Source: Chryseobacterium gleum (lineage in GTDB: Bacteria > Bacteroidota > Bacteroidia > Flavobacteriales_D > Crocinitomicaceae). From it: 29,079 nucleotides of DNA. Below the pieces are notes generated by a model. The model had not been told where the DNA came from, did not search any database, and saw only the letters and a program-made list of their open reading frames with translations. The stretch is from NCBI GenBank assembly GCA_943326315.2, contig CALPSU020000006.1, forward strand, positions 1-29,079. Direction: 5' to 3'. Below are positions 9,100-17,151 of the stretch, one piece after another. Position 1 is the first letter of the stretch; each line of letters starts with the position of its first letter. A program made the position numbers and the translations under genes.

Positions 9100-11241
9100 T
9101 GTTGTATCATAAAAGGCTGAAACTATTTTAATTTTTCCTGAATCTATTTCAGATTTTAAATATGGACTTTCAGTTAATATTTCAGCGATTGAATTATTAG
9201 TATTTGCTTTAATTACTTTATTTAAAAGTTGAGGATTTTCTTTTAGGGCCAAACTATTGCAATTACACTGTGTGATTGCCTTTTCAATTTTTGATGTTAT
9301 TGAAGCTACATTACCATCCCCTTTTGATTGAATTGCATAGGTAACTGCTCCACAATTAGAATGCCCGAGAACAACAATTAATTTGGGTCCAATTTCTTGA
9401 CAAGCAAATTCCACACTTCCTAAAATCTCGTCATTGATAATGTTTCCCGCAATTCGAATAGAGATAAGATCACCTAACCCAAGATCAAAAATAATTTCAG
9501 GACTTGTCCTAGAATCAATACAAGAAATTACAACTGCAATAGGATTTTGATTGTTTGACGTGGCGTTAATTTGCTGATTATAATATTTTTCAATTAAATT
9601 CCCTTCAGCAAAACGCTGGTTTCCAGACTTAAGTATTTCTAAAACATCTTCCGGACTTAATTTTAGTTGATCTTCCTTATCAATCACATTCACAAATTGA
9701 ACCTGATCTTCTATCTGAAAAGCTTCTTCCAAACCAAATATATTTAAATGAATATTATTCTCAACTGCAATTGTATTTTTAAAAGTTTTAATCAACTCTA
9801 TGATGTCCTCATCGATATAATCGCAATACCTCGCATCTAAAATAACATTAGAATTATTAGGCAACTTCCATAAAGCTTTTTTTATCGAAGCTTTATTTAA
9901 AAAAGAAACTTGATTAGGAAGTTCAATTTTAATCGTTTCTTTTACACTAACCTTTTCTTTTTTTATCTTGAATGAATTTTTGTAATTGCTAACTAATATA
10001 AATGAAATACTAATTCCTAAACCTATTATCACACCTATCAATAAATCAGTAAATAAAATCGCAATTATTGTAGATATAAAAGGTACAAATTGATTCATTC
10101 CTTTCTTATATTTTTCTTTAAAAATTGAAATTTTAGCCAATTTATAACCTGTTAAGATCAAAATTGCTGCTAATGATGAAAGAGGTATTAAATTTAAAAA
10201 TGGGCTTATAAATAAAATACTTGCTAATAGTAAAAACCCATGAAGAATAGTTGATGCTTTAGTTTCTGCTCCTGCCTGAATATTAACGGATCCTCGAACA
10301 ATTACAGAAGTGACTGGAATTCCTCCTATCAATCCAGCACAAATGTTTCCAATTCCTTGTGCTACTAATTCTCTATTTGGAGAAGCAATTCTTTTTTTAG
10401 GATCTATGTTTTCTACTGCCTCTAAATTTAAAAGAGACTCTAGTGAAGCAATTGCTGCAATCGTTATTGCGACAATCCAAACTTGGTAATTTCCAATACT
10501 CTTAAAATCGGGAGTAGTAATAATGGATGAAAATGAATTTATTTTAGGAATATTAACTAAGTGATTACTTGAGCCATCGTTATGAATATATAAAAATGGA
10601 ATGAAATGGTAAAATAGTGTATTCAACGAAATCCCAATTATTACAACAAAAAGTGATACTGGAATTCGTTTCAACCAACCAATTGAAATTTTACTCCAAT
10701 AAATCATTATTAAAATAGATACAGTGGTAACTGTAATGGCACCATATGAAAAATAATTTAAGATGTTTAATAATTCTGAAAAAGTATTTTCATCATCTGA
10801 TTGTATAAAAGAAAAATCTTCTTCTGGAACACCATCGTATCCAAATGCATGTGGTATCTGCTTTAGAATTAGGATTATTCCTATTGCAGCAAGTAATCCT
10901 TTAATAACATTTCCTGGAATGTAATTAGCAATTACTCCACCTCTTAATATTCCAGCTATATATTGAAATATTCCAGCAATTACAAGAGCTAACAAAAAAG
11001 CTTCAAAACTTCCTAATTTAGTAATTGCTGATAGAACTACTGCAGTTAAACCTGCGGCGGGTCCGCTTACACTGATGTTTGATTTACTCAAATAACCAAC
11101 AACTATTCCACCAACTACACCTGAAATAACACCAGAAAGTAAGGGAGCACCACTCGCTAATGCAACACCTAAACAAAGGGGAAGTGCAACTAAAAAAACA
11201 ACTATACTTGCAGGTAAATCAGATTTTATTTTTGAAAACAT
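9076..11241 (-). CDS. SulP-type anion transporter fused to STAS and beta-carbonic anhydrase domains
   Basis: A three-part protein of 721 residues. Residues ~5-400 are a multi-span SulP/SLC26 inner-membrane transporter (SDLPASIVVFLVALPLCLG, then NISVSGPAAGL and GGIPVTSVIVRGSVN). Residues ~430-530 resemble a STAS domain. Residues ~540-721 are a beta-carbonic anhydrase with zinc ligands Cys574, His627 and Cys630 (SCIDSR and GHSNCGA) and the Asp576-Arg578 dyad. It most likely takes up bicarbonate (or exchanges an anion) and interconverts CO2 and bicarbonate at the cytoplasmic mouth of the transporter. The ATG at 11241 (MFSKIKSDLP) is chosen because it fits the usual start just before the first transmembrane helix; the longer frame begins at a TTG at 11289. 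It is divergent from the hydrolase at 11550. SulP-carbonic anhydrase fusions are a known arrangement. The substrate itself is not proven. Confidence 0.93.
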   Translation of the reverse strand: MFSKIKSDLPASIVVFLVALPLCLGVALASGAPLLSGVISGVVGGIVVGYLSKSNISVSGPAAGLTAVVLSAITKLGSFEAFLLALVIAGIFQYIAGILRGGVIANYIPGNVIKGLLAAIGIILILKQIPHAFGYDGVPEEDFSFIQSDDENTFSELLNILNYFSYGAITVTTVSILIMIYWSKISIGWLKRIPVSLFVVIIGISLNTLFYHFIPFLYIHNDGSSNHLVNIPKINSFSSIITTPDFKSIGNYQVWIVAITIAAIASLESLLNLEAVENIDPKKRIASPNRELVAQGIGNICAGLIGGIPVTSVIVRGSVNIQAGAETKASTILHGFLLLASILFISPFLNLIPLSSLAAILILTGYKLAKISIFKEKYKKGMNQFVPFISTIIAILFTDLLIGVIIGLGISISFILVSNYKNSFKIKKEKVSVKETIKIELPNQVSFLNKASIKKALWKLPNNSNVILDARYCDYIDEDIIELIKTFKNTIAVENNIHLNIFGLEEAFQIEDQVQFVNVIDKEDQLKLSPEDVLEILKSGNQRFAEGNLIEKYYNQQINATSNNQNPIAVVISCIDSRTSPEIIFDLGLGDLISIRIAGNIINDEILGSVEFACQEIGPKLIVVLGHSNCGAVTYAIQSKGDGNVASITSKIEKAITQCNCNSLALKENPQLLNKVIKANTNNSIAEILTESPYLKSEIDSGKIKIVSAFYDTTNGLVFFD

Positions 11242-11337
11242 TTTTGTTAATTTTTTGTTAATTTTTATGAAATTACATATATTTTTCAAAATCCAAAGTA
11301 ATAAAGAAACATTATTAATAACATCGAATTCTGTAAA

Positions 11338-11351
11338 CTAATAATTATTAG
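11338..11351. promoter_or_regulatory. 14-bp perfect palindrome, possible operator
   Basis: CTAATAATTATTAG is a perfect palindrome about 40 bp upstream of the weak minus-strand -7 box for the transporter-carbonic anhydrase gene. It could bind a dimeric regulator. It is all A/T apart from its end bases, so chance is a real alternative in this composition. Confidence 0.3.
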
Positions 11352-11499
11352 AAATACTAGGGGATTTTCAAAAATTAATTGTTTTAAAAACACTACAGCT
11401 AAAATCATTCGTAAACCTGACAAGACTACATTTTGAGTGGCCATATAAGTTCTATTATATATTTACCCTAAAATTCTTCGTGTAAATTGTAAAAATGAC

Positions 11500-11531
11500 T
11501 TGTATCAATTAAATAAATCCTCCTACCTTTA
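11500..11531 (+). promoter_or_regulatory. Candidate promoter for the hydrolase-glycosyltransferase operon
   Basis: A TTG at 11500-11502 (-33 like) is followed after 21 bp by TACCTTTA at 11524-11531, which matches seven of eight positions of the Bacteroidota TAnnTTTG -7 box. The start codon at 11550 is 18 bp downstream, so the leader would be short. Confidence 0.5.
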
Positions 11532-11549
11532 CATTTCAAAAATTAAAAA

Positions 11550-12206
11550 ATGGCTATATATATTGAAGTTTTTCCGTTTAATCCTTTTCAAGAAAATACA
11601 TATGTTATTTCGGATGATAATAAAAACTGTGTCATAATCGATCCAGGTTGTTATGAACGTGAGGAAGAACAAACTTTATTGGCATATATAAATGATAATG
11701 GACTAAATCCATTGGCATTATTAAATACACATGCTCACATTGACCATGTTTTGGGAAATTCATATATTATTGAAAAATTTAAGTTAGACTATTATTTACA
11801 TACTGACGATATCGCAACATTAAATGCTGTTCCAAATTATGCACATGCATATGGATTTCAAGGATATAAAACTTCTCCTCAACCAACTCATATTTTAAAA
11901 GGTGGTGAAAAATTAAAATTTGGTGAAATTGAATTTGATGTATTATTTACTCCTGGTCATGCACCTGGTCATGTTGTGTTTTACAATGCTCAAAATAAAT
12001 TTGTAATAAATGGAGATGTTCTTTTCAAGGGAAGTTATGGAAGAGTAGATTTACCTGGAGGAAGTATGGAAGTTTTAAAAAAGACAATTGCAGAAATCAT
12101 GTTTCAACTACCTGAAGATACAACCGTTTTTTGCGGGCATGGGCCAAGTACAACTATAGGAGCTGAAAAACGCACAAATTATATTCTAATGGAAATGGCT
12201 CGTTAA
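11550..12206 (+). CDS. Metallo-beta-lactamase-fold hydrolase (glyoxalase II-like)
   Basis: A 218-residue compact MBL-fold enzyme with the full set of two-metal ligands: THAHIDH (His61, His63, Asp65, His66), TPGHAPGH (His137), NGDVLF (Asp156) and CGHGPST (His197). Length and motifs fit the short, single-domain glyoxalase II/YcbL-like group, which hydrolyses thioesters such as S-lactoylglutathione. The substrate in a bacterium that may not make glutathione is uncertain. It is cytoplasmic, with no signal peptide. The next gene starts 3 bp after its stop, so it is the first gene of a plus-strand operon with two glycosyltransferases. Co-transcription does not prove a shared pathway. Confidence 0.9.
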   Translation: MAIYIEVFPFNPFQENTYVISDDNKNCVIIDPGCYEREEEQTLLAYINDNGLNPLALLNTHAHIDHVLGNSYIIEKFKLDYYLHTDDIATLNAVPNYAHAYGFQGYKTSPQPTHILKGGEKLKFGEIEFDVLFTPGHAPGHVVFYNAQNKFVINGDVLFKGSYGRVDLPGGSMEVLKKTIAEIMFQLPEDTTVFCGHGPSTTIGAEKRTNYILMEMAR

Positions 12207-12209
12207 GAG

Positions 12210-13343
12210 ATGAGGATTGCCATCAATACAAGATTTTTACTTTCTTCAAAAATGGAAGGTTTTGGATGGTATACATTTGAAATAGTTAAACGTTTGGTTG
12301 AAAATCATCCCGAACATGAGTTTATTTTCTTCTTTGATCGTGCTTTTGATACAAAATATATTTTTGGTAAAAATGTTACACCAGTTATTCTAAATCCTCC
12401 AGCTAGACATCCAATTTTATACATATTATGGTTTGAAATTGCTGTTTTTAGAGCATTAAAAAAATACAAAGCAGATATCTTTTTTTCTCCTGACGGCTAT
12501 CTTTCTCTTCGATCTAAAGTTCCTCAAATTGGTGTAATTCACGATATAAATTTTGAGCATAATCCATTGGACATACCTTTTTCCACTCGAAAATATTTAA
12601 GGAACTTTTTTCCAAAATTTGCTACCAAAGCAGCTAAAATTATTACCGTCTCAAACTATTCTAAGCAAGATATTATAGATACATATTCAATTGAAAATGA
12701 AAAAATAACAGTCGCTTGGAATGGTGCTTCAGACATTTTTAAACCTTTATCAGAAATAGATAAAAATCAAATTAAAGAAAAATATACAAAAGGAAAACCT
12801 TATTTTCTTTTTGTAGGAGCAATACATCCTAGAAAAAATGTAAAACGTTTATTAGAAGCTTTTTCAAAATATAGTGACCAAGAAAACCCTACACATGAAA
12901 TGATTATAGTAGGAGAATCTTTATGGAAAAACTCTACATTTCAACTTAATATTCCCGACTCGGTAAAAGAAAAAGTACATTTTACTGGCCACTTACAATT
13001 ATCAGAGTTAGCAAAAGTTATGGGAGCAGCTTCGGTTTTTACATTCATCCCTTATTTCGAAGGATTTGGAATCCCTTTGGTTGAGGCAATGCGATGTGGA
13101 ACACCAATACTCTCCGGAAATCTCACATCATTACCAGAAGTTTCTGGCGATGCCGCTTTGTATTGTGACCCTTTTGATGTTCAAGATATTTTTGAAAAAA
13201 TGAATGAAATGACAGTAAACTCCGAACTTAGAAAATCTCTTTCAGAAAGAGGTTTGGAACGTAGTAAACTCTTTTCATGGGATAAAGCTGCTGATATTGT
13301 TTGGAATGAAATATGTTCTGTAACGTCTAATAAACGAAATTGA
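12210..13343 (+). CDS. GT4-family glycosyltransferase
   Basis: 377 residues with the GT-B fold expected of a retaining GT4 enzyme. The N-terminal acceptor half begins MRIAINTRFLL and contains GVIHDINFEHNPLDIPF. The C-terminal donor half starts near 195 (FVGAIHPRKNVKRLLEAF, with Arg208-Lys209 as likely diphosphate contacts) and has the E-x7-E motif Glu284/Glu292 in FEGFGIPLVEAM. It would move a sugar from a nucleotide donor to an unknown acceptor at the cytoplasmic face. It lies 3 bp after the hydrolase, and its stop is 5 bp before the ATG of the GT2 gene, so all three are very likely one transcript. Because this operon abuts the pigment cluster, sugar decoration of an envelope lipid or of the pigment is possible but unproven. 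Confidence 0.88.
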   Translation: MRIAINTRFLLSSKMEGFGWYTFEIVKRLVENHPEHEFIFFFDRAFDTKYIFGKNVTPVILNPPARHPILYILWFEIAVFRALKKYKADIFFSPDGYLSLRSKVPQIGVIHDINFEHNPLDIPFSTRKYLRNFFPKFATKAAKIITVSNYSKQDIIDTYSIENEKITVAWNGASDIFKPLSEIDKNQIKEKYTKGKPYFLFVGAIHPRKNVKRLLEAFSKYSDQENPTHEMIIVGESLWKNSTFQLNIPDSVKEKVHFTGHLQLSELAKVMGAASVFTFIPYFEGFGIPLVEAMRCGTPILSGNLTSLPEVSGDAALYCDPFDVQDIFEKMNEMTVNSELRKSLSERGLERSKLFSWDKAADIVWNEICSVTSNKRN

Positions 13344-13348
13344 AATCG

Positions 13349-14494
13349 ATGCAAATCAATGATATTAAAGGATGTGTCATCATCCCTACCTATAATAATG
13401 AAAAAACACTAAAAAGGGTAATTGACAATACCCTCAAATATGTGGATTCTAAAAATATTATTTTAATCAATGATGGTTGCACGGACAATAGTCCAGAGAT
13501 CCTCGCTGAATATGAAAACAGAATTCATATTATATGTAATGAAAGGAATAAAGGAAAAGGTTATTCCTTAAATAGAGCATTAAATAAAGCAATTGAATTG
13601 GGGTATGAAAATGCAATTACAATTGATTCTGATGGACAACATTTTCCAGAAGACATTCCAAGTTTTATTGCTACTTGTATAGAATTTCCGAATCATATTA
13701 TTATGGGTTCCAGAAATATGGAACAAGAAGGAGTTCCTTCAAAAAGTTCATTTGGGAATAAATTTTCTAACTTCTGGTTTAAAATAGAAACATTTATTGA
13801 CCTTCCAGATACACAAACTGGATTCCGTTTATATCCTTTAGAGCATCTTAAAAAAATGCGCTTTTATTCTACTAAGTTTGAATTCGAAATTGAAATCATA
13901 GTTAGAAGTGCTTGGAAAAAAATAGGTTTTAAATCTATTCCTGTTAAAGTCCTTTACGATAAAGAGGAAAGAGTTTCACACTTCAGACCAGGAAGAGATT
14001 TTTTTAGAATTAGTGTATTAAATACAATCTTAGTTACCGCTGCATTATTTTCATTTTATCCAAAACAATTATTTTCTAAAAAATTTGCAGCACGAATTAA
14101 ACATGAAGCAATAAAACCCGAAGAATCTAGTTTTACTAAAGCACTTTCAATAGGATTTGGTTTTTTTATGGGAATAGTTCCGCTTTGGGGATTTCAATTG
14201 TTAATCGGTATTCCGCTTTCTATCTTTTTTCGTATGAATAAAGTTTTATTTATTACCGCAGCTAATATTTCATTGCCTCCTATGATTCCTTTTATTATTT
14301 ATATAAGTTTCTTATTTGGCCAGTTTTTTTATACGGGAGACATAAATAATCAACAGATCATGTCATTTTCTTTAGAAGATATAAAAACAAATTCATATCA
14401 ATACTTTACTGGAGCAATCTTGTTTGCAATAGCAGCAGGAATAGCGGGAGTTTTAATGAGTTTTATACTGTTAAAAATATTCCGAAAGAAGTAA
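13349..14494 (+). CDS. GT2 glycosyltransferase with C-terminal DUF2062 membrane domain
   Basis: The first ~230 residues are a GT-A family 2 transferase similar to dolichol-phosphate mannose synthase: CVIIPTYNNEKTL at the start, NDGCTDNS (Asp42), and the metal-binding DSD triad in TIDSDGQHFP (Asp93, Asp95). Residues ~245-380 form a DUF2062 domain with hydrophobic membrane segments (KALSIGFGFFMGIVPLWGF, then an ISLPPMIPF stretch). I chose the ATG at 13349; a TTG three codons earlier overlaps the previous stop and is less likely. It probably transfers a sugar to a lipid carrier or membrane acceptor. I recall GT2-DUF2062 proteins from some flexirubin and aryl-polyene loci, so this convergent gene may belong functionally to the pigment cluster. 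Its end is only 2 bp from the end of the dehydratase on the other strand. Confidence 0.88.
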   Translation: MQINDIKGCVIIPTYNNEKTLKRVIDNTLKYVDSKNIILINDGCTDNSPEILAEYENRIHIICNERNKGKGYSLNRALNKAIELGYENAITIDSDGQHFPEDIPSFIATCIEFPNHIIMGSRNMEQEGVPSKSSFGNKFSNFWFKIETFIDLPDTQTGFRLYPLEHLKKMRFYSTKFEFEIEIIVRSAWKKIGFKSIPVKVLYDKEERVSHFRPGRDFFRISVLNTILVTAALFSFYPKQLFSKKFAARIKHEAIKPEESSFTKALSIGFGFFMGIVPLWGFQLLIGIPLSIFFRMNKVLFITAANISLPPMIPFIIYISFLFGQFFYTGDINNQQIMSFSLEDIKTNSYQYFTGAILFAIAAGIAGVLMSFILLKIFRKK

Positions 14495-14496
14495 AT

Positions 14497-14862
14497 TTAT
14501 TTGGAATAAACTGCACTCATTTTTAGGAAAATAATTTTTTCCGTTTTAAATACAGCGTTTACTTTTATTTTTTGTTCTTCTGTTTCTGATATTGTAAGTG
14601 AAACATCTAATAAAGGATTTTCATTAGGATTTAATATTGCTAAAAACTTACAATTACTCATAGTATCCAACTTCAATATCTTATTTAATGTAGTTCCTAC
14701 TAATTCTTTCACAATTTCCATTTGTACAACTCCTGGAGTTATTGGGTTTTCAGGAAAGTGCCCAACAAATATTTCATGATCAGCATTTAAACGAATAGAA
14801 TATGTGGTTTCTAATTCTACTTTAAGAATGTTTTCAATAGTGTAAAATGTATCTTTTAACAT
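14497..14862 (-). CDS. FabZ-like 3-hydroxyacyl-ACP dehydratase (ApeI-like)
   Basis: 121 residues, a single hot-dog domain. GHFPENPITPGVVQME carries the FabZ catalytic pair His35 and Glu49 with the standard 14-residue spacing. It would dehydrate 3-hydroxyacyl-ACP intermediates to trans-2-enoyl-ACP, the step that leaves a double bond at each cycle when no enoyl reductase acts, as in a polyene. It is the last gene of the pigment operon, 6 bp after the LolA-like gene. It is the only hot-dog protein here with an intact His/Glu dehydratase pair, so it may pair with the degenerate one at 20688. Confidence 0.85.
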   Translation of the reverse strand: MLKDTFYTIENILKVELETTYSIRLNADHEIFVGHFPENPITPGVVQMEIVKELVGTTLNKILKLDTMSNCKFLAILNPNENPLLDVSLTISETEEQKIKVNAVFKTEKIIFLKMSAVYSK

Positions 14863-14868
14863 TTCTAA

Positions 14869-15495
14869 TTAAAATTTAGTGAACTTATTATCTTCAATGG
14901 TCTTATTAAAACTCACGTTACTGAAACCATATACAACTTTTTCTGTTGCTGTTTCTTCTAAAGTCATCTCTTTTAAGGCTAGATTTTTAATGTCAAAGAC
15001 TAACTCAACTTTTTGTATATACTTAGAAAGTTTGGATCTAGTTGGTTTTAAAATCAGCTTGTAATTTAATTGATTCGAAAGGTATTCAATTGCGAAATCT
15101 TTCTCATTTAAAAAATCTCCACTAATTAAATTTACCATCAACGATTGAATTTTTTTTACAATTTTTGTAGTTGTGACATTATTTACCTCTTTTTTATCTT
15201 CTTGGTATTTAATGTTTTTACCATCAATTAATATAATCTGAGAAATTGGAGAGGTATGTTCCCACCTAATTTTATCTTTCTTTTTAAAATAGATTTCACC
15301 TTTTCCTGATTTAGGATTGTTGAATAAACTAGAAAATTTGTTTTCTGAAAAAGTCGCATATAACGTATTTGTTGATCCCGACTTCTCCTTGATTTTCTTT
15401 TTACATTCTGAAGCGTCTTTTAACTTTATATAGTCAAAAGTACTCGAAGTAAATGAAAATAATAAAAGGCTGAAAATAAATAAATACTTAGTCAT
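14869..15495 (-). CDS. LolA-like periplasmic lipid carrier (ApeL-like)
   Basis: 208 residues with an N-terminal signal peptide (hydrophobic residues 4-16) and no lipobox cysteine at the cleavage site, so a soluble periplasmic protein is expected. The body follows the LolA/LolB half-barrel pattern: ATFSENKFSSLFNNPKSGKG, then the IRWEHTSPISQIILIDG block, a long beta sheet and a VSFNKTIEDNKF end. LolA-like proteins recur in aryl-polyene and flexirubin loci, where they are thought to ferry the lipid-like pigment across the periplasm. It overlaps the deacetylase gene by 8 bp and is followed 6 bp later by the dehydratase, so it is co-translated with pigment enzymes rather than with lipoprotein-sorting genes. 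Confidence 0.85.
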   Translation of the reverse strand: MTKYLFIFSLLLFSFTSSTFDYIKLKDASECKKKIKEKSGSTNTLYATFSENKFSSLFNNPKSGKGEIYFKKKDKIRWEHTSPISQIILIDGKNIKYQEDKKEVNNVTTTKIVKKIQSLMVNLISGDFLNEKDFAIEYLSNQLNYKLILKPTRSKLSKYIQKVELVFDIKNLALKEMTLEETATEKVVYGFSNVSFNKTIEDNKFTKF

Positions 15496-16252
15496 GGAAA
15501 ATATCTAATTTTTGATTTAATTCAACAAATATAATACCTTTCTCTTTGGACTTAATTACAAACTCTTCCAAAACAGCTAAAGTCACTGGTAAATTGTCAT
15601 GTAAAAGCACTATACTATTTTTTCGAACACCATTAAGTAATCTAGCTAATAATGTATTAGAATTCTTAAAAACAGTGTCGTAACTTCTTAAAGACCAGCC
15701 AATCGTTTTAATATCTAATTTTTTAATAATTTTAGCATAATTCGGGTTAGTATATCCTATAGGCGGTCTAAAGAAGGTCGTTTTTTCACCTACAAATTTT
15801 TCAATAGTCTCATTTCCTTTTTCAATTTCAGAAAATATTGTTTTTTGAGGCAATAGAGACAAGAAATTATTATGAGAATAGGTGTGATTTCCAATTAGAT
15901 GTCCATCTTCTTTTATTTGAGATAATAATTCAGGATTAGATTCTACCTTCTTACCAATAACAAAGAAAAGCGCTTTTACATTATGTTCTTTTAATATTTT
16001 CAATACTTGTGGAGTATAAACTGAGTCTGGGCCGTCATCAAATGTTAAAAGACATTGGTTTGATTTAATGGTATTGATTGATTTCAGGAAATAATTAAAT
16101 TTCAAAAATAAAACTCCAAATCCTAAAATCAATGAAAAAAGCACAATGGAAATCGTCATCGAAAGAGAAAACCAAGGTGTTGAATAGAATAAGAAATAGG
16201 AAATAGTACTATTTAATAACAATAAAGCTATATTGAGATAGTGTTTTATCAT
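15488..16252 (-). CDS. Membrane-anchored polysaccharide deacetylase (NodB/CE4 family)
   Basis: 254 residues. Two hydrophobic segments (~6-22 and ~32-50) anchor the protein, followed by a NodB homology domain with the usual motifs: TFDDGPD (Asp72/Asp73), HLIGNHTYSH (metal ligands His123 and His127), FRPPIGY (Arg162) and LLHDN (His218). All catalytic residues are present, so it should be an active metal-dependent N- or O-deacetylase facing the periplasm. It sits inside the pigment operon, overlapping the CLF-like gene by 4 bp and the LolA-like gene by 8 bp. Its substrate is unknown; a glycan or acylated headgroup carrying the pigment, or peptidoglycan, are options. The context argues for a pigment-linked envelope role. 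Confidence 0.9.
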   Translation of the reverse strand: MIKHYLNIALLLLNSTISYFLFYSTPWFSLSMTISIVLFSLILGFGVLFLKFNYFLKSINTIKSNQCLLTFDDGPDSVYTPQVLKILKEHNVKALFFVIGKKVESNPELLSQIKEDGHLIGNHTYSHNNFLSLLPQKTIFSEIEKGNETIEKFVGEKTTFFRPPIGYTNPNYAKIIKKLDIKTIGWSLRSYDTVFKNSNTLLARLLNGVRKNSIVLLHDNLPVTLAVLEEFVIKSKEKGIIFVELNQKLDIFHD

Positions 16253-17151
16253 TTTTGAATTAAAGTCAGACCTAAATTACCTGAGCATAAATTATTCACA
16301 ATTAATATTGATCCACTTTCTAAGTTTTTCAATTCATCTTGAGCAAAATGACAAGCTAAAGCAGAAGCTGAATAATTTAAACCTGTAAATGGTAAATAAT
16401 TAATGTAATTAGATTGATTCAATTCAGTAACATTTGAATGATATACATTGATTAACTTTTCAGTCGAAAGTCCATTTGAAGTTAAAAAAGTATCTATTTC
16501 CGTTTGAATATCTTTCTGAGTATTGAAATTGACATATACATCTTTGATGTAAATACCATCCGAATGTTTTTCATTTTTTAAGTTCATAAAAGTAGCCAAA
16601 GTAGAAAGCGGGTATTTATCACTTATTAAATTCGGTTGTAAATTTTTCAGAAACTCAATTTTTTCATCTGCCGCTCCTAAAAGCACATTTTCTTTATCTT
16701 CTTTCAATAAAAGTATTGCATCTATTAAAGAAACCTCAAACGATAACGCATTTTGTGTATGCGTCATATTATACCCGTGATTTTTTAAATTTAAAGATAT
16801 TTGCCCTCCAATTGTATTGTGAGTTGATTGAATAAAAGCCGTTGGAGATAATACATCACTTGTTGCTGTCTCAATCGTAACTAAAAACTTTTCCGTATCC
16901 TGTAAACAACCTAAGGCCGTACCTACAACAATTGCATCGTATTCAATTTCCGATTGACATTCAATTGCAGCAGTCATACCAATTTTTAGAATGGTGCTCA
17001 ATCTTCTTAAAGCTGTGGGAGGAAGAATTTCTTTATAATCTGGAGAGATCAATTCATTTTCTTCATTTAACACCTTTAAATTTTTAGAAAACCCTTCATT
17101 TCGAAAAGAAATCTGATGCGAAATGGATGCTATGGAATGTATGTAGAACAT
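16249..17151 (-). CDS. Short beta-ketoacyl synthase chain-length-factor-like protein
   Basis: 300 residues of thiolase-like fold related to the Ketoacyl-synt_2 family. LSPTAFIQSTHNTIGGQISL matches the block before the active site, but where ketosynthases carry the nucleophilic Cys this protein has MTHTQNALSFEVSLIDA. It is therefore a likely non-condensing partner (ApeC-like chain length factor) of the ketosynthase encoded just before it; their stop and start codons overlap by one base (TAATG). It is shorter than the paralogue at 25853 and ends with a YSASALACHF and NNLCSGNLGL region. The likely job is to shape the polyene chain length as a heterodimer. Confidence 0.8.
   Translation of the reverse strand: MFYIHSIASISHQISFRNEGFSKNLKVLNEENELISPDYKEILPPTALRRLSTILKIGMTAAIECQSEIEYDAIVVGTALGCLQDTEKFLVTIETATSDVLSPTAFIQSTHNTIGGQISLNLKNHGYNMTHTQNALSFEVSLIDAILLLKEDKENVLLGAADEKIEFLKNLQPNLISDKYPLSTLATFMNLKNEKHSDGIYIKDVYVNFNTQKDIQTEIDTFLTSNGLSTEKLINVYHSNVTELNQSNYINYLPFTGLNYSASALACHFAQDELKNLESGSILIVNNLCSGNLGLTLIQK

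Larger units (their letters stand above)
11242..11549. other. 308-bp divergent intergenic region
   Basis: This very AT-rich spacer separates the divergent transporter-carbonic anhydrase and hydrolase genes and should hold both promoters. Visible items are two tandem copies of T5-6GTTAA at 11241-11261 (the A-rich leader of the minus gene), a weak minus-strand -7 box (TTACTTTG, 11294-11301, 7 of 8), a perfect 14-bp palindrome at 11338-11351, and a plus-strand promoter candidate near 11500-11531. No small gene, tRNA or riboswitch was recognised. Confidence 0.6.

Noticed and set aside
11242..11289. N-terminal extension of the transporter-carbonic anhydrase from a TTG
   Set aside because: The extension is low-complexity and Lys/Asn-rich, and covers the A-rich leader; the ATG at 11241 fits the family start.
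13340..13348. TTG start for the GT2-DUF2062 gene
   Set aside because: It overlaps the stop of the previous gene, and an ATG follows three codons later with a sensible start MQINDIKG.
14478..14514. Inverted repeat TATTCC/GGAATA at the convergent gene ends
   Set aside because: The stem is only 6 bp with a loop of about 19 nt and no T run, so it is not convincing as a terminator.
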